Source of the DNA: Candidatus Cloacimonadota bacterium | Lineage (GTDB): Bacteria > Cloacimonadota > Cloacimonadia > Cloacimonadales > Cloacimonadaceae | Assembly: GCA_012516855.1 (NCBI GenBank) | Contig: JAAYWB010000016.1 | Location: forward strand, 29,668-93,667 | Direction of reading: 5' to 3' | Length of the DNA stretch: 64,000 nucleotides | The notes under the pieces: model-generated | The model's database searches: none | What the model was told of the DNA's origin: nothing | The model's input: only the letters and a program-made list of their open reading frames with translations | Shown: positions 1 to 8,796 of the stretch, one piece after another | Layout: every line of letters begins with the position of its first letter | Position numbering within the stretch: the first letter of the stretch is position 1 | Position numbers and translations under genes: made by a program

Positions 1-903
1 CTGCTAAGGCTGCAAACCGCTGAGAAGAACCTCAAAAACGCCACCATCACCTCGCCCATCGACGGCGTGATCGTTTCCCGCGAGGTTTCGGAAGGGCAGA
101 CAGTGGCTGCCAGCATGAACTCGCCCACCCTCTTCACCATTGCCAACAACCTGGATCAGATGGAGATCACGGCTAGTGTGGACGAGGCTGACATCGGCAA
201 AATCTCCGTGGGTCTGCCGGTGGAATTCTCCGTGGATGCCCATGCCGGCCAGATGTTCACCGGCTCTGTGCAGCAGATCCGGCTGAAATCCGAAACCGAG
301 CAAAACGTAGTCAGCTACAGCGTGATCATCGATGCCGCCAACCCCGACCACAAGCTGCTTCCCGGCATGACAACCAACGTGACCATCATCACTCAGTCCA
401 AGGAAAACGTGATCCGCATCCCTGAAACCGCCACCCGCTTCACCCCCAGCAAGGAGGTGTGGGAGCTTTTTGGCCTCAAATGGGAGGATGACCTGATTCC
501 CAATGCCCGCAAAGCAGCTATGGAAAAGGTGATGGTCTCCGCTCCCGGCGGCAGGGCTCCATCCCGCGACAATCCGAGGCCGGACAGCGCCAAAGCCCCT
601 TCCGGACGTCCTCCACGTGGGTTCCCCGGCGGTATGCCCCCCGGCGGAATGCCCGGTGGAGTGAATCGTGGCGGAGGCAATGGCCGCAACGGCGGCTCCG
701 CCCTGATCTGGGTGCTGAAAGACAAGACGCCGGAATTGATTATGGTGCGCACCGGAGTTTCCGACGGCGCTTTTGTGGAGGTGCTCAGCCCCCTTGATCC
801 GGATACGAAGATCATCACCGGCGTGAACTACAAAGACCCCTCCCAGGCCAAGGTTAACAGCGCCCTCCAACAGGGCAGGCCCGGCATGGGGCCAAGGTTC
901 TGA
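1..903 (+). CDS. MacA/HlyD-family periplasmic adaptor subunit (5' partial)
   Basis: The reading frame is open from the first base, so the N-terminal membrane anchor and most of the hairpin lie outside the window. What remains starts in the second half of the lipoyl (barrel-sandwich) domain, with ATITSPIDGVI and the EGQTV turn, and continues into the beta-barrel and membrane-proximal domains. Such adaptors bridge an inner-membrane transporter to an outer-membrane exit duct. The ATPase gene starts two bases after the stop and the permease follows it, so this is a MacA-type partner of a MacAB-like exporter. A Pro/Gly/Arg-rich stretch of about 50 residues (roughly residues 180-235 of the visible part) interrupts the membrane-proximal domain. 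The substrate cannot be told from sequence. The family call is firm. Confidence 0.85.
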   Translation: MLRLQTAEKNLKNATITSPIDGVIVSREVSEGQTVAASMNSPTLFTIANNLDQMEITASVDEADIGKISVGLPVEFSVDAHAGQMFTGSVQQIRLKSETEQNVVSYSVIIDAANPDHKLLPGMTTNVTIITQSKENVIRIPETATRFTPSKEVWELFGLKWEDDLIPNARKAAMEKVMVSAPGGRAPSRDNPRPDSAKAPSGRPPRGFPGGMPPGGMPGGVNRGGGNGRNGGSALIWVLKDKTPELIMVRTGVSDGAFVEVLSPLDPDTKIITGVNYKDPSQAKVNSALQQGRPGMGPRF

Positions 904-905
904 GC

Positions 906-1667
906 ATGACGGCAAGAACCCTGCTCAGCGCGCGCGGAATCACCAAAACCTACACCATGGGCGAAATCCAGGTTCACGCCCTGCGCGGGATCGATCTGGA
1001 CGTTCAGTCCGGTGAATTCATCGCCATCATGGGCGCCAGCGGCTCCGGCAAGACCACCTTCATGAACCTGATCGGCTGCTTGGACAAACCCAGCTCCGGA
1101 ACCTACATCCTGGACGGCTACGACGTTCACGCCATGAATGATGCCGAGATCACTCAGGTGCGCAACCGCAAGATCGGTTATGTGTTCCAGAGTTTTTACC
1201 TCTTGCCCCGCACCACGGCGCTGGAGAATGTGGAACTTCCCCTACTCTATTCCAAAAACATCCATGCCAAAGACCGCCGCGCCATGGCCCTCAAAGCTCT
1301 CGAAACTGTGGGCTTACATGACCGAGCTCGCCATTTCCCTAACCAGCTTTCCGGCGGACAGCAGCAGCGCGTCGCCATCGCCCGCGCCATCGTCAACGAC
1401 CCCGTGTTCCTGCTCGCGGATGAGCCCACGGGCAATCTGGACACCCGCACCAGCGTGGAAGTGATGGAATTTTTTCAGAAACTGCACGCCGAGGGCAAAA
1501 CCATTATCTTGGTGACCCACGAATTCGACATCTCCCAATACGCGACCCGGATCATCACTTTCCGCGACGGGCGCATCATCTCCGATTTGCCCAATCCCGA
1601 TCCCCGCAATGCCACTGAAGACCTGAAGAAGCTGCCCCGCCTAGATGACAGCGAGGAGGTGGCCTGA
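906..1667 (+). CDS. ABC transporter ATP-binding protein, MacB/LolD type
   Basis: A 253-aa nucleotide-binding subunit. Visible are Walker [10 protein letters not shown], the signature [14 protein letters not shown], Walker [13 protein letters not shown] and the switch histidine in ILVTHE. The NLDT continuation after Walker B is typical of the MacB/LolD/FtsE group. The start lies 2 bases after the adaptor stop, and the stop overlaps the permease start as ATGA, so the three genes form one translationally coupled operon. It should drive a mechanotransmission-type exporter from the cytoplasmic face. In MacB of Escherichia coli the ATPase and permease are fused; here they are separate, as in many FCB bacteria. 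Confidence 0.92.
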   Translation: MTARTLLSARGITKTYTMGEIQVHALRGIDLDVQSGEFIAIMGASGSGKTTFMNLIGCLDKPSSGTYILDGYDVHAMNDAEITQVRNRKIGYVFQSFYLLPRTTALENVELPLLYSKNIHAKDRRAMALKALETVGLHDRARHFPNQLSGGQQQRVAIARAIVNDPVFLLADEPTGNLDTRTSVEVMEFFQKLHAEGKTIILVTHEFDISQYATRIITFRDGRIISDLPNPDPRNATEDLKKLPRLDDSEEVA

Positions 1668-2884
1668 TGTCTGTTTTCGGAATTCTCCGCATCGCCCTTA
1701 AATCCCTAACCCGCAATAAAACCCGCACCTTTCTGACCATGCTGGGCATCATCATCGGCGTGGCTGCCGTGATTACCATGATCGCCATCGGCCAGGGCGC
1801 CAAAAAGGTGGTGGACGACCAGATCAGCACCATGGGCACCAATGTGGTCTCCGTGATGTCCAATTTCACGAACACCCAAAGCACTGCGCGCCAGGCTGCC
1901 GGCTCCGGCAACACCCTCGAAGAGGAGGACGTGGACGCCATCCTCGACAAAGTGGACGGAGTTCTTTACGCCTCACCGGTTTACAATACTTTCGGCCAGC
2001 TTAAATACGGCAACAACAACTGGCGCGGACGCATCATGGGTGTGGACGTGGATTATTTCCTGATCCGCGATATGAAGATGGAATCGGGCGACTTCTTCTA
2101 CCCCTCCGAGGTGGAGAGCGGCGCCAAGGTCTGTGTGCTGGGCAAAACCGTGGCTGACAACCTGTTCGTGGGTGAGGACCCAGTGGGCAAGATAATGCGC
2201 ATCCGCAACATCCCCTTCACCGTGAAAGGCGTGCTCAAATCCAAGGGCCAGGGCACAATGGGCAACGATCAGGACGACATTGTCCTAGCTCCTTTTACCA
2301 CAACCTCCACCCGACTCATCGGACACCGCTGGCGCTTCCTTACCATCATCGTTTCCGCCGTTTCGCAAGAACGCATCCCCATTGTTCAGGAAGATATCTC
2401 CAACCTCATGCAAGCCCGCCACAGCGGCACCACCGCCGCAGATTTCATGGTGAGTTCCCAAACCGACGTGGCTGAGGCCGCCAACAGCGTTTCCAACACC
2501 ATGACCGTGCTTCTGGCCAGCATCGCCGGGATTTCGCTGCTCGTGGGCGGGATCGGCATTATGAACATAATGCTGGTCTCGGTTACTGAAAGGATCAAGG
2601 AAATCGGCATCCGCATGGCCGTGGGCGCCGGAAAGCGCGACGTATTGCTCCAATTCATCATTGAAGCCATCACCATCAGCATCCTCGGCGGGCTCATCGG
2701 CATCGTCCTGGGCTGGGGACTGGCAGTGATCCTGGGCAAAACCATGGGCTGGAGCATCGTGGTGACCTCCTGGTCGATCCTGCTCTCCGTCGGCTTTTCC
2801 TGCGTCATCGGCATCTTTTTTGGCTGGTATCCTGCCCGCAAAGCAGCGAACCTGAACCTCATCGACGCCCTCCGCTACGAATAG
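1667..2884 (+). CDS. ABC transporter permease, MacB-like (FtsX domain)
   Basis: A 405-aa permease with an N-terminal membrane helix (around residues 20-45, with GIIIGVAAVI), a periplasmic MacB-type core of about 220 residues and three C-terminal helices of the FtsX domain (SIAGISLLVGGIGIMNIML, then IGIRMAVGA and two more helices). The IGIMNIMLVSVTERIKEIGIRMA segment is a hallmark of MacB permeases. The ATG overlaps the ATPase stop by one base. With its neighbours it forms an adaptor-ATPase-permease exporter that would need an outer-membrane TolC-like channel, which is not in the window. Candidate substrates are lipids, peptides or drugs; none is indicated. Confidence 0.92.
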   Translation: MSVFGILRIALKSLTRNKTRTFLTMLGIIIGVAAVITMIAIGQGAKKVVDDQISTMGTNVVSVMSNFTNTQSTARQAAGSGNTLEEEDVDAILDKVDGVLYASPVYNTFGQLKYGNNNWRGRIMGVDVDYFLIRDMKMESGDFFYPSEVESGAKVCVLGKTVADNLFVGEDPVGKIMRIRNIPFTVKGVLKSKGQGTMGNDQDDIVLAPFTTTSTRLIGHRWRFLTIIVSAVSQERIPIVQEDISNLMQARHSGTTAADFMVSSQTDVAEAANSVSNTMTVLLASIAGISLLVGGIGIMNIMLVSVTERIKEIGIRMAVGAGKRDVLLQFIIEAITISILGGLIGIVLGWGLAVILGKTMGWSIVVTSWSILLSVGFSCVIGIFFGWYPARKAANLNLIDALRYE

Positions 2885-2937
2885 CGTTTGATCTTGCTTA
2901 TAGGACTGACCTGTGTCCCAAAGTTGTTCCTGACACC

Positions 2938-5445
2938 TTATCTTAGCAGGACCGCCCTAGCCAGTTTGCTCTCCCCGCCTGATCGGGCGCGTATTAGATA
3001 GATGCCGGAGGAGAGCTTGCGTCCGCTTTCATCGCGCCCATCCCAGTCCACGCCGTGGTCACCTTGCTTGATGCCCTGAAACTGGAAAGAGCGTAGTTTC
3101 TGGCCTCGGAGATTGAAGATTTCCAAGCAGCAGTCGCCGCTTTGGGGTAGGCTGAAGCGAAGTTGGGCGTTGCCACGGAAGGGATTGGGGCTTATGCCGA
3201 GCCTTAGGGCTAGAGTGATTGCCGTGGGATCGTCTGCTGGAGAACCGGGTATCGTGTCACGCAGGTAGGGATAGCCATCGTTGCGCTGGTGCAGGTAGTC
3301 GGGGGCCCAAATACTATCGAAGTTCCAACCCACATAGGTGTCCGCGGAATGGGGAAAGATCATCTGTTCAGTGGTTCTGCCTGTTCCCACGATGCTAGTG
3401 GATTGCCCGGAGGTCTGGATGTCCCAGTAGCCTCCACCGCTGTAGCCGGAATTCCAAGTGGATCCCACCAAGCCACCCACTTGGGCACCACTACCACTCA
3501 CCGCTCCAGTGCTGTAGCTTTTACTCAAGCTACCCCATGAGTAATAATATCCCGTGATCGCGCCCAGCAAACCTCCCACTTGGTTCGTTCCGCTCACCGC
3601 TCCGCGGGCGTAGCTGTTGTCTATCGATCCGTATGTGACTCCCACCAGCCCGCCCAACTGGGTTGAGCCAGAAACAGCCGCGTCGCTACAGCACTTGGAG
3701 ATCTCGCCATCTTCATAATTCAAGCCCACTAGGCCTCCGGCTTCGTTGGTCCCCTGAACAGTTCCGGAGCTGTGGCAGCGGGTGATCAGGCTGTTGTTTT
3801 TGCCAACCAAGCCTCCCACCCTGAGTTCTCCGGAAACTTCAGCCTGGGTGTGGCAGGCCACGATCTCTGTCGCGTCGGCATACCCAACCAAACCTCCAGT
3901 CGCGGGTGAAGTACCGCCCACGTGGATGCCCAGGTTGGCAATCGTTCCTTGGTAATAGCTGCCCAAGATATCGCTGTATTCTGCCATACCGATCAAGCCG
4001 CCAGCCTTGTAAACGGTGTTTCCCGACACGGATATATTCACGGAACTCTGGCAGGAATCCACCACGGCGAGTACCGCGTATCCGATCAGGCCGCCCACGG
4101 CGGAATCGATGATCAGCATGTTGCCGCCGTGGATGGTTCCGCTGGCCTGGCAGTTTCTGAATCTTGAATAGTAGGTGCCCATCCCGGCCATGGCACCGGT
4201 CTGCATGCCGCCGGTGATATCGCAGCCGCTTATCTGAAGGTCCTGCACCACAGCGTCGTGCACAATGCCAAAGAAACCCACGCAGGTCCTGGCGCCGGAG
4301 CTGATGTTCAGATTCGCGATGCTGTGGCCGCCGCCGTCAAAATCACCTTTCAGCAGGGGGATGAAATAGCCGGGCAAACTGCTGAGGTCAAGATCGGCGG
4401 TCAGCCTGTAGTGAAAGCCGGCATTCTGGCCAAAGGCCATAAGCGGGAAAATGTCCTCTTCGTCTTGGATCAGGTAACGGCCGTTCTCCAGAGTTAGAAA
4501 GTCATTTATATCCAAACTCCTGTTTGAGGACAGCCATTGACTGAAAAGAGCCGCCGGCAACGCGCCTATAGTTATCTGATGTTCATTGTTGATCGTGTAG
4601 TCATCAAGGTCATAGTAGCTATTGGTGATAGTATAATCCCCCAGATTGTTACATCTACCGACCAGGGCTCCCAAAAAATATCCGTTACCCGTCAGGGAAC
4701 CGGTACTGTAGCAATTGCTCATCGTACCCGACAGCATCCCTACCAAGCCTCCGACGTTCGCGGCCCCGTTTCCGCTGACCTGGCCTCCGGCATAACACCA
4801 GTCGAGGACAGCTCTGCTTTCCAAAATGCCAACCAAGCCGCCCATGCTGTGGGCGGGTGAATAAAATCCTGGCTGGATCTGTGCTGTACCGATAACCGTG
4901 GCGGTGGAGCCGCAATTATAGATCGTTGTGCCTGGGTAGGCTATTCCGATCAGCCCGCCTTGGAGATGTCCGGAACCGGTGACAATTCCGCTTATCTGGC
5001 AGTTGCTGATGTAGCTTTCCCGGGCGCTATAGGCCAGCAACGCAGCACTGCCGGCTGAGGTGGTGATCGATCCGTTTTCGATCTCCAGATCGGTGACGGT
5101 GGCGGAGATGAGGTTGCCAAACAGGCCGTATTTTCCCTGCAGGTTGGAGATCGTGTGCTGGTTTCCGTAATAGTGCCCTGTAAAAGGCGTCAGGCCGTAT
5201 CCGATGCCGGGCCAGCCCTGCCCGCCAAACCAGGAGGAGGTCTCGGCGGCGTCGATATCTTGGGTTTGCCGGTAGATTAGATTCCAGCGGGCGGGATCTT
5301 CCGCGATCCAGTAAAGGTTGTTTAGGTTGGCAATGCGATAGGGAGCGGCTACCGTGCCCCAACCATCGGGCTGCTGGGCGGTCTGGGCTCCCAGGAAGCA
5401 GGTAAACGTAAGGCTGGCTAAAAGGGCCAATATGATCTTGTTCAT
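2938..5445 (-). CDS. Secreted GLUG-repeat protein with FlgD-like/type IX-style C-terminal tail
   Basis: 835 aa. An N-terminal signal peptide (MNKIILALLASLTFTCFLGAQ) is followed by about ten GLUG-type repeats, each with a GGLVG or GGLIG core and an intervening Cys/Tyr-rich strand such as NCYSTGSLTGNG. GLUG repeats form beta-helical stretches in surface and extracellular proteins. The last 85 residues match the FlgD-Ig/secretion tail class: ISPNPF, then IFNLRGQKLRSF, a WDGRDESGRKL turn, SGIYLIR and a terminal basic stretch. It should be exported through the Sec system and then released or anchored at the surface, possibly in adhesion or polysaccharide binding. Convergent with the transporter operon. 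Its start follows a good Shine-Dalgarno (AAGGAGTGAGCC). Confidence 0.85.
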   Translation of the reverse strand: MNKIILALLASLTFTCFLGAQTAQQPDGWGTVAAPYRIANLNNLYWIAEDPARWNLIYRQTQDIDAAETSSWFGGQGWPGIGYGLTPFTGHYYGNQHTISNLQGKYGLFGNLISATVTDLEIENGSITTSAGSAALLAYSARESYISNCQISGIVTGSGHLQGGLIGIAYPGTTIYNCGSTATVIGTAQIQPGFYSPAHSMGGLVGILESRAVLDWCYAGGQVSGNGAANVGGLVGMLSGTMSNCYSTGSLTGNGYFLGALVGRCNNLGDYTITNSYYDLDDYTINNEHQITIGALPAALFSQWLSSNRSLDINDFLTLENGRYLIQDEEDIFPLMAFGQNAGFHYRLTADLDLSSLPGYFIPLLKGDFDGGGHSIANLNISSGARTCVGFFGIVHDAVVQDLQISGCDITGGMQTGAMAGMGTYYSRFRNCQASGTIHGGNMLIIDSAVGGLIGYAVLAVVDSCQSSVNISVSGNTVYKAGGLIGMAEYSDILGSYYQGTIANLGIHVGGTSPATGGLVGYADATEIVACHTQAEVSGELRVGGLVGKNNSLITRCHSSGTVQGTNEAGGLVGLNYEDGEISKCCSDAAVSGSTQLGGLVGVTYGSIDNSYARGAVSGTNQVGGLLGAITGYYYSWGSLSKSYSTGAVSGSGAQVGGLVGSTWNSGYSGGGYWDIQTSGQSTSIVGTGRTTEQMIFPHSADTYVGWNFDSIWAPDYLHQRNDGYPYLRDTIPGSPADDPTAITLALRLGISPNPFRGNAQLRFSLPQSGDCCLEIFNLRGQKLRSFQFQGIKQGDHGVDWDGRDESGRKLSSGIYLIRARSGGESKLARAVLLR

Positions 5446-5594
5446 GGCTCACTCCTTTTCCAAATCCATTCAGCTTCAAGACCCGAAATATGTCAAGTGA
5501 AATGTTGTAAAACATGCTTTTTATCATAGTTTTCCTTATATAAAAACAGAAATCTCAACTTCATTTATGGTGGGTTAGCCCTGATAGCTGTATG

Positions 5595-5765
5595 CCATAG
5601 CGAGGAAGTGAAGCGGTATGGTTCCCCATGGAGGATTGAAGCTATACCATCTCGCCGTTAACGCCCTGTATTGGGCTCCAGATGTGCCTCCCGCATGATG
5701 GCCGCATCTGATGCGGGGATTTGGCGAGGGGCGAGTGAGAGGGATAGGTTCGGGCGCTAAGGAGG
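5595..5765 (+). repeat. Dispersed intergenic hairpin repeat, copy A
   Basis: This copy fills most of the 407-base gap between two divergent secreted-protein genes. Its core at 5681-5745 matches the core of copy B (14216-14280) at 60 of 65 positions by my own alignment. The shared parts are a CTCGCCGTTAACGCCCTGT-like block on the left, a CCTCCCGCATGATG half-stem, a GCCGCATCTGATGCGG hairpin, and GGGCGCTAAGG on the right. After 5765 the similarity to the other copies ends. There is no long open frame and no transposase. A TTGACA at 5793-5798 just after the repeat may be a -35 element for the downstream gene, though no convincing -10 sits at standard spacing. Confidence 0.75.
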
Positions 5766-5852
5766 CATTAAGTTGGTTCAAACCCTTTTTCATTGACAGC
5801 ATTGGGCGGGAAATAATTATGAGCATAAGAGTATTTTGATCGAGGTGATTCG

Positions 5853-8102
5853 ATGAAAAAGCCTGCCCTGATTCTTTTGGTTTTCGCCCTGGCCGCTCTG
5901 AGTGCTGCTCCGCGCGGCCTCACCAGCCGGGAAATAGTTATCGAGGACGCGGTGGTTGTGGTTCAGCCGGAAGCGGTTTTGACTATCCCCGCTCCAGCGC
6001 CTGCTAATCCGGGGTGCGGGCTCCGCGAGAACTGGTGCCCACTGCTGGAAATGTCGCTGGGTTTTGTGCTTCCGGCCGGAGAGCAGTTTGGCATCTATTT
6101 TGACAACAAGGAACAGTTTGCCAATCCCTATTTCACGGGCGGGAGTGTGGTTAACGAATCGCATTACAGACAAGCCGTGGCCAAGGCTCCGACCTGGATC
6201 CAGGCTGAACTGCACAAAACGCTGCTGCAGCTTGACTATTATCCCCGGATGCATTTCTCCACCCTGATAATCAACGCGCCGGACCCCATCGTGGACGAGA
6301 TCGCTTTCTGCGTGGCGACAGCCTCGCCCCAGTATCTGAACTCCAGTTTCGCTTACCCGGAACTGTTCACCGAAAACGCCGAGTGGATCTATTCCGTTGC
6401 CTCCCAACTGCCCTATGTGGAAATAGTGGATGTGGGTTCCGCCGCCACCGGCGGGGATTACTATTCCACCGCCCGCTACTGGAAAAAGGACGCTAATGGC
6501 CAATTTCAGCAGGTAACCGTCCCCAGGGAGATCTATTACTGGTATCTGGTGAATCCCAAGATAACTGACGAAATCCAGGCCTATATCGATCCCAACATTG
6601 TGGAAAACAACAGCACCCATTCCAACAATATCGCAGCTCCCTGGAATGGGGGAAAATTCTGGCGCTCATATTTTTACGACTTCGACGACGATGTCCATCC
6701 GGTGCTTTGCGATACCCTGACACAGTGCCTGAGCGTGTTCAACCGCGACGGATCACCCGGAGACGCCATCCGCGCCATCACTTGGTGGATAAACCAGAAC
6801 ATGAGTTTCACCTCAAACAACGAGCGCCCGCATCAGCCGGTGCGCATTTTCGCCAAACGATTTGGACGCTGCGGCGAATACGCCGACTTCAGTTCCGCCG
6901 TGGCACGGACGGCCCTTATCCCCTGCACCAATATCAGTTCCGTCTCCACCGACCACACCTGGAACGAGTTTTGGGAAGACGGCTGGGTTTCCTGGGAGCC
7001 GGTGAACGGCTATCTGAATAACCCGCTGGTGTATGAAAACGGATGGGGCAGGGTGTTTGGCAGCGTGTTCGAGGAAAGGTCCGACGGCTTGTTCTCGCCG
7101 GTCACGGAGCGGTATTCGGAAGGCGTGGCCACCATCAACATTCAGGTGGTGGATCAAGACATGCAGCCGGTGGACGCCGCAAGGGTGGTTCTGGCCATCT
7201 TTGAGTCCTCGCCCCGCTTCGATTGTGAGGCCTATACTGACAACAACGGCATGGTGAGCTTCAAAGTGGGCGAAAACCGTGATTACCGTGCCCGGACGGA
7301 AACCATGTTCGGGCAATATCCTGCCATTCCTGGAACCTACACACAACTGGTGGCAAACACGGTGAACGGCGAAACCTATAATTACCAGTTCCAGATCGCC
7401 GCGCCGATGCCCCAGCCAACGATCGAGGCGTTGGCCACACCGCCTGATCCGGAGCAGGATTACCGTTTCACGGTGGATTTCCAGAGCCTGGGCTATTTTG
7501 TTACCGGCAGAACGCTTTGGGACGATATCGATGTTCTGGGCGCACCGGCCAGATATTACCAACATGTGTATGAGCCCTCCACCGTTTCCTTTTTGGTGGT
7601 TGACGCTGACAACGCCATCTTCCTGGATTTGGGCAATTTCTGCAGCGCCTACTCTTATACGGGCCCGGTTGCTTCCGGCAACGCGGTTTTTGACATTCCC
7701 GCGGGCCAGAACTGGTATGCCCTGCTGGATAATTCGCACCGGCACGGCAACGCTGTTTTGCTCTCCGGAACGCTGGCCTTCGAATATTGGAACACCGCCG
7801 TCAGCGATCCGCAACTGCCGGTGGCGGTTTTCAGCCTGGACGCCATCGCGCCCAATCCTTTCAGCGAAAAGACCAGGATTGGCCTGCAACTGAAAGAGCC
7901 GGCGGAGATGGGGTTGAGCATTTACAACCTCCGGGGAGAGAAGGTTCGCGAGTTCAGCGCTCAGAAACTCTCCGCGGGTCAGCAATGGCTTGAGTGGGAC
8001 GGAAGGAATGACCACGCCGAAGCCTTGCCCAGCGGGGTATATTTCCTGAAAGCGTCTGCGGGAAAGGATGTCCAGGTTCGCAAACTGCTGCTGCTGAAAT
8101 AA
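5853..8102 (+). CDS. Secreted transglutaminase-like protein with FlgD-like C-terminal tail
   Basis: 749 aa with a signal peptide (MKKPALILLVFALAALSAAP). A transglutaminase-like core lies at about residues 310-400: the catalytic Cys in RFGRCGEYADF, the His in TDHTWNEFW, and a following GWVSWEPVN strand that takes the place of the third triad residue. It is followed by a carboxypeptidase-regulatory/Ig-like domain (about 425-500), another beta-rich region, and an approximately 80-residue tail with APNPFSEKTRIGLQL, IYNLRGEKVREF, WDGRNDHAEALPSGVYFLK and a terminal KLLLLK. Bacterial secreted members of this fold act as cysteine proteases or cross-linkers, and which applies here is open. A Shine-Dalgarno (GAGGTGATTCG) precedes the ATG. 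Cell location is probably the surface or exterior. Confidence 0.85.
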   Translation: MKKPALILLVFALAALSAAPRGLTSREIVIEDAVVVVQPEAVLTIPAPAPANPGCGLRENWCPLLEMSLGFVLPAGEQFGIYFDNKEQFANPYFTGGSVVNESHYRQAVAKAPTWIQAELHKTLLQLDYYPRMHFSTLIINAPDPIVDEIAFCVATASPQYLNSSFAYPELFTENAEWIYSVASQLPYVEIVDVGSAATGGDYYSTARYWKKDANGQFQQVTVPREIYYWYLVNPKITDEIQAYIDPNIVENNSTHSNNIAAPWNGGKFWRSYFYDFDDDVHPVLCDTLTQCLSVFNRDGSPGDAIRAITWWINQNMSFTSNNERPHQPVRIFAKRFGRCGEYADFSSAVARTALIPCTNISSVSTDHTWNEFWEDGWVSWEPVNGYLNNPLVYENGWGRVFGSVFEERSDGLFSPVTERYSEGVATINIQVVDQDMQPVDAARVVLAIFESSPRFDCEAYTDNNGMVSFKVGENRDYRARTETMFGQYPAIPGTYTQLVANTVNGETYNYQFQIAAPMPQPTIEALATPPDPEQDYRFTVDFQSLGYFVTGRTLWDDIDVLGAPARYYQHVYEPSTVSFLVVDADNAIFLDLGNFCSAYSYTGPVASGNAVFDIPAGQNWYALLDNSHRHGNAVLLSGTLAFEYWNTAVSDPQLPVAVFSLDAIAPNPFSEKTRIGLQLKEPAEMGLSIYNLRGEKVREFSAQKLSAGQQWLEWDGRNDHAEALPSGVYFLKASAGKDVQVRKLLLLK

Positions 8103-8183
8103 GCCGCCTACAGCCTGGGTGGTCTGAACCATCTGTCTGACAGGAAGATGGAGCAAGCATCTGAGAATTGTTCCACATTCTAT

Positions 8184-8210
8184 TTGACAAAGACCGCCTC
8201 TCTGTAAATG
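8184..8210 (+). promoter_or_regulatory. Possible promoter for the nuoE-like operon
   Basis: A perfect TTGACA lies at 8184-8189, followed after 15 bases by TAAATG at 8205-8210. The spacing is short and the -10 is weak, so only the -35 box is persuasive. The element sits 70 bases before the first gene of the three-gene FeS-flavin operon, in the only gap upstream of it. Confidence 0.3.
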
Positions 8211-8280
8211 TGTTCATTTCGTGCCCGCGGAAAGACAGTCCCGCTGGGCGTGACACTGAAATCAAAGTCAAGGAGTCGCG

Positions 8281-8754
8281 ATGGAACAGGACTTCAGCCG
8301 GCTGGACGCGTTGTTGCAAGAATACGAAGGCAGGAAGGGATCGCTCATACCCTTTTTACAAGCCGCACAAGAACTTGAGGGATACCTCTCCCGACCGGCA
8401 CTCAAATATATATCTGAACGAATGAAAGTGCCGGCTGCCGAAATCTGCGGTGTGGTAACCTTCTACTCAATGTTTCGCCTGGAACCACAGGGCAAACACA
8501 TCATCCGGGTTTGCAAGGGGACAGCCTGCTACGTGTCAGAAGCGGACGGGATCAAGGACGCGTTGATCGAAAACCTGAAGCTGGAGGACGGCAAATTGAC
8601 CACTGACGACATGCTGTTCACGCTGATGGAAGTGTCCTGCCTGGGCTGCTGCTCGCTGGCGCCGGTGATCATGATAGACGACAAGACCTTTGGCAAACTC
8701 ACTCCGGAAGCCATACCCGGAATCTTGGAAAAATTCCGCAACAGGGAAGCCTGA
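8281..8754 (+). CDS. NuoE/HydC-like [2Fe-2S] thioredoxin-fold subunit
   Basis: 157 aa, the usual length of the 24-kDa NADH dehydrogenase subunit (NuoE, HndA, HydC, StnC). An N-terminal helical part is followed by the thioredoxin-like [2Fe-2S] domain, whose ligands appear as CKGTACYV and, about 40 residues on, CLGCCSLAP. The conserved GVVTFYSMF block is present. In bifurcating enzymes this subunit sits on the NuoF-like subunit and completes the NAD(P)H site. First gene of a three-gene operon (NuoE-like, NuoF-like, flavoprotein fusion). A Shine-Dalgarno (AAGGAG) lies 6 bases before the ATG. Confidence 0.92.
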   Translation: MEQDFSRLDALLQEYEGRKGSLIPFLQAAQELEGYLSRPALKYISERMKVPAAEICGVVTFYSMFRLEPQGKHIIRVCKGTACYVSEADGIKDALIENLKLEDGKLTTDDMLFTLMEVSCLGCCSLAPVIMIDDKTFGKLTPEAIPGILEKFRNREA

Positions 8755-8796
8755 TGGGAGCGATCAAGCTTATAGATGCTTTATTAGAGATGGATA

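Noticed and set aside
2885..2937. GTGTC ... GACAC hairpin between the convergent transporter and GLUG genes as a terminator
   Set aside because: Only a 5-bp stem with a long loop and no T-run.
6813..8156. 447-codon open frame antisense to the transglutaminase-like gene
   Set aside because: Shadow of a gene with signal peptide, catalytic motif and family tail; no ribosome site or domain of its own.
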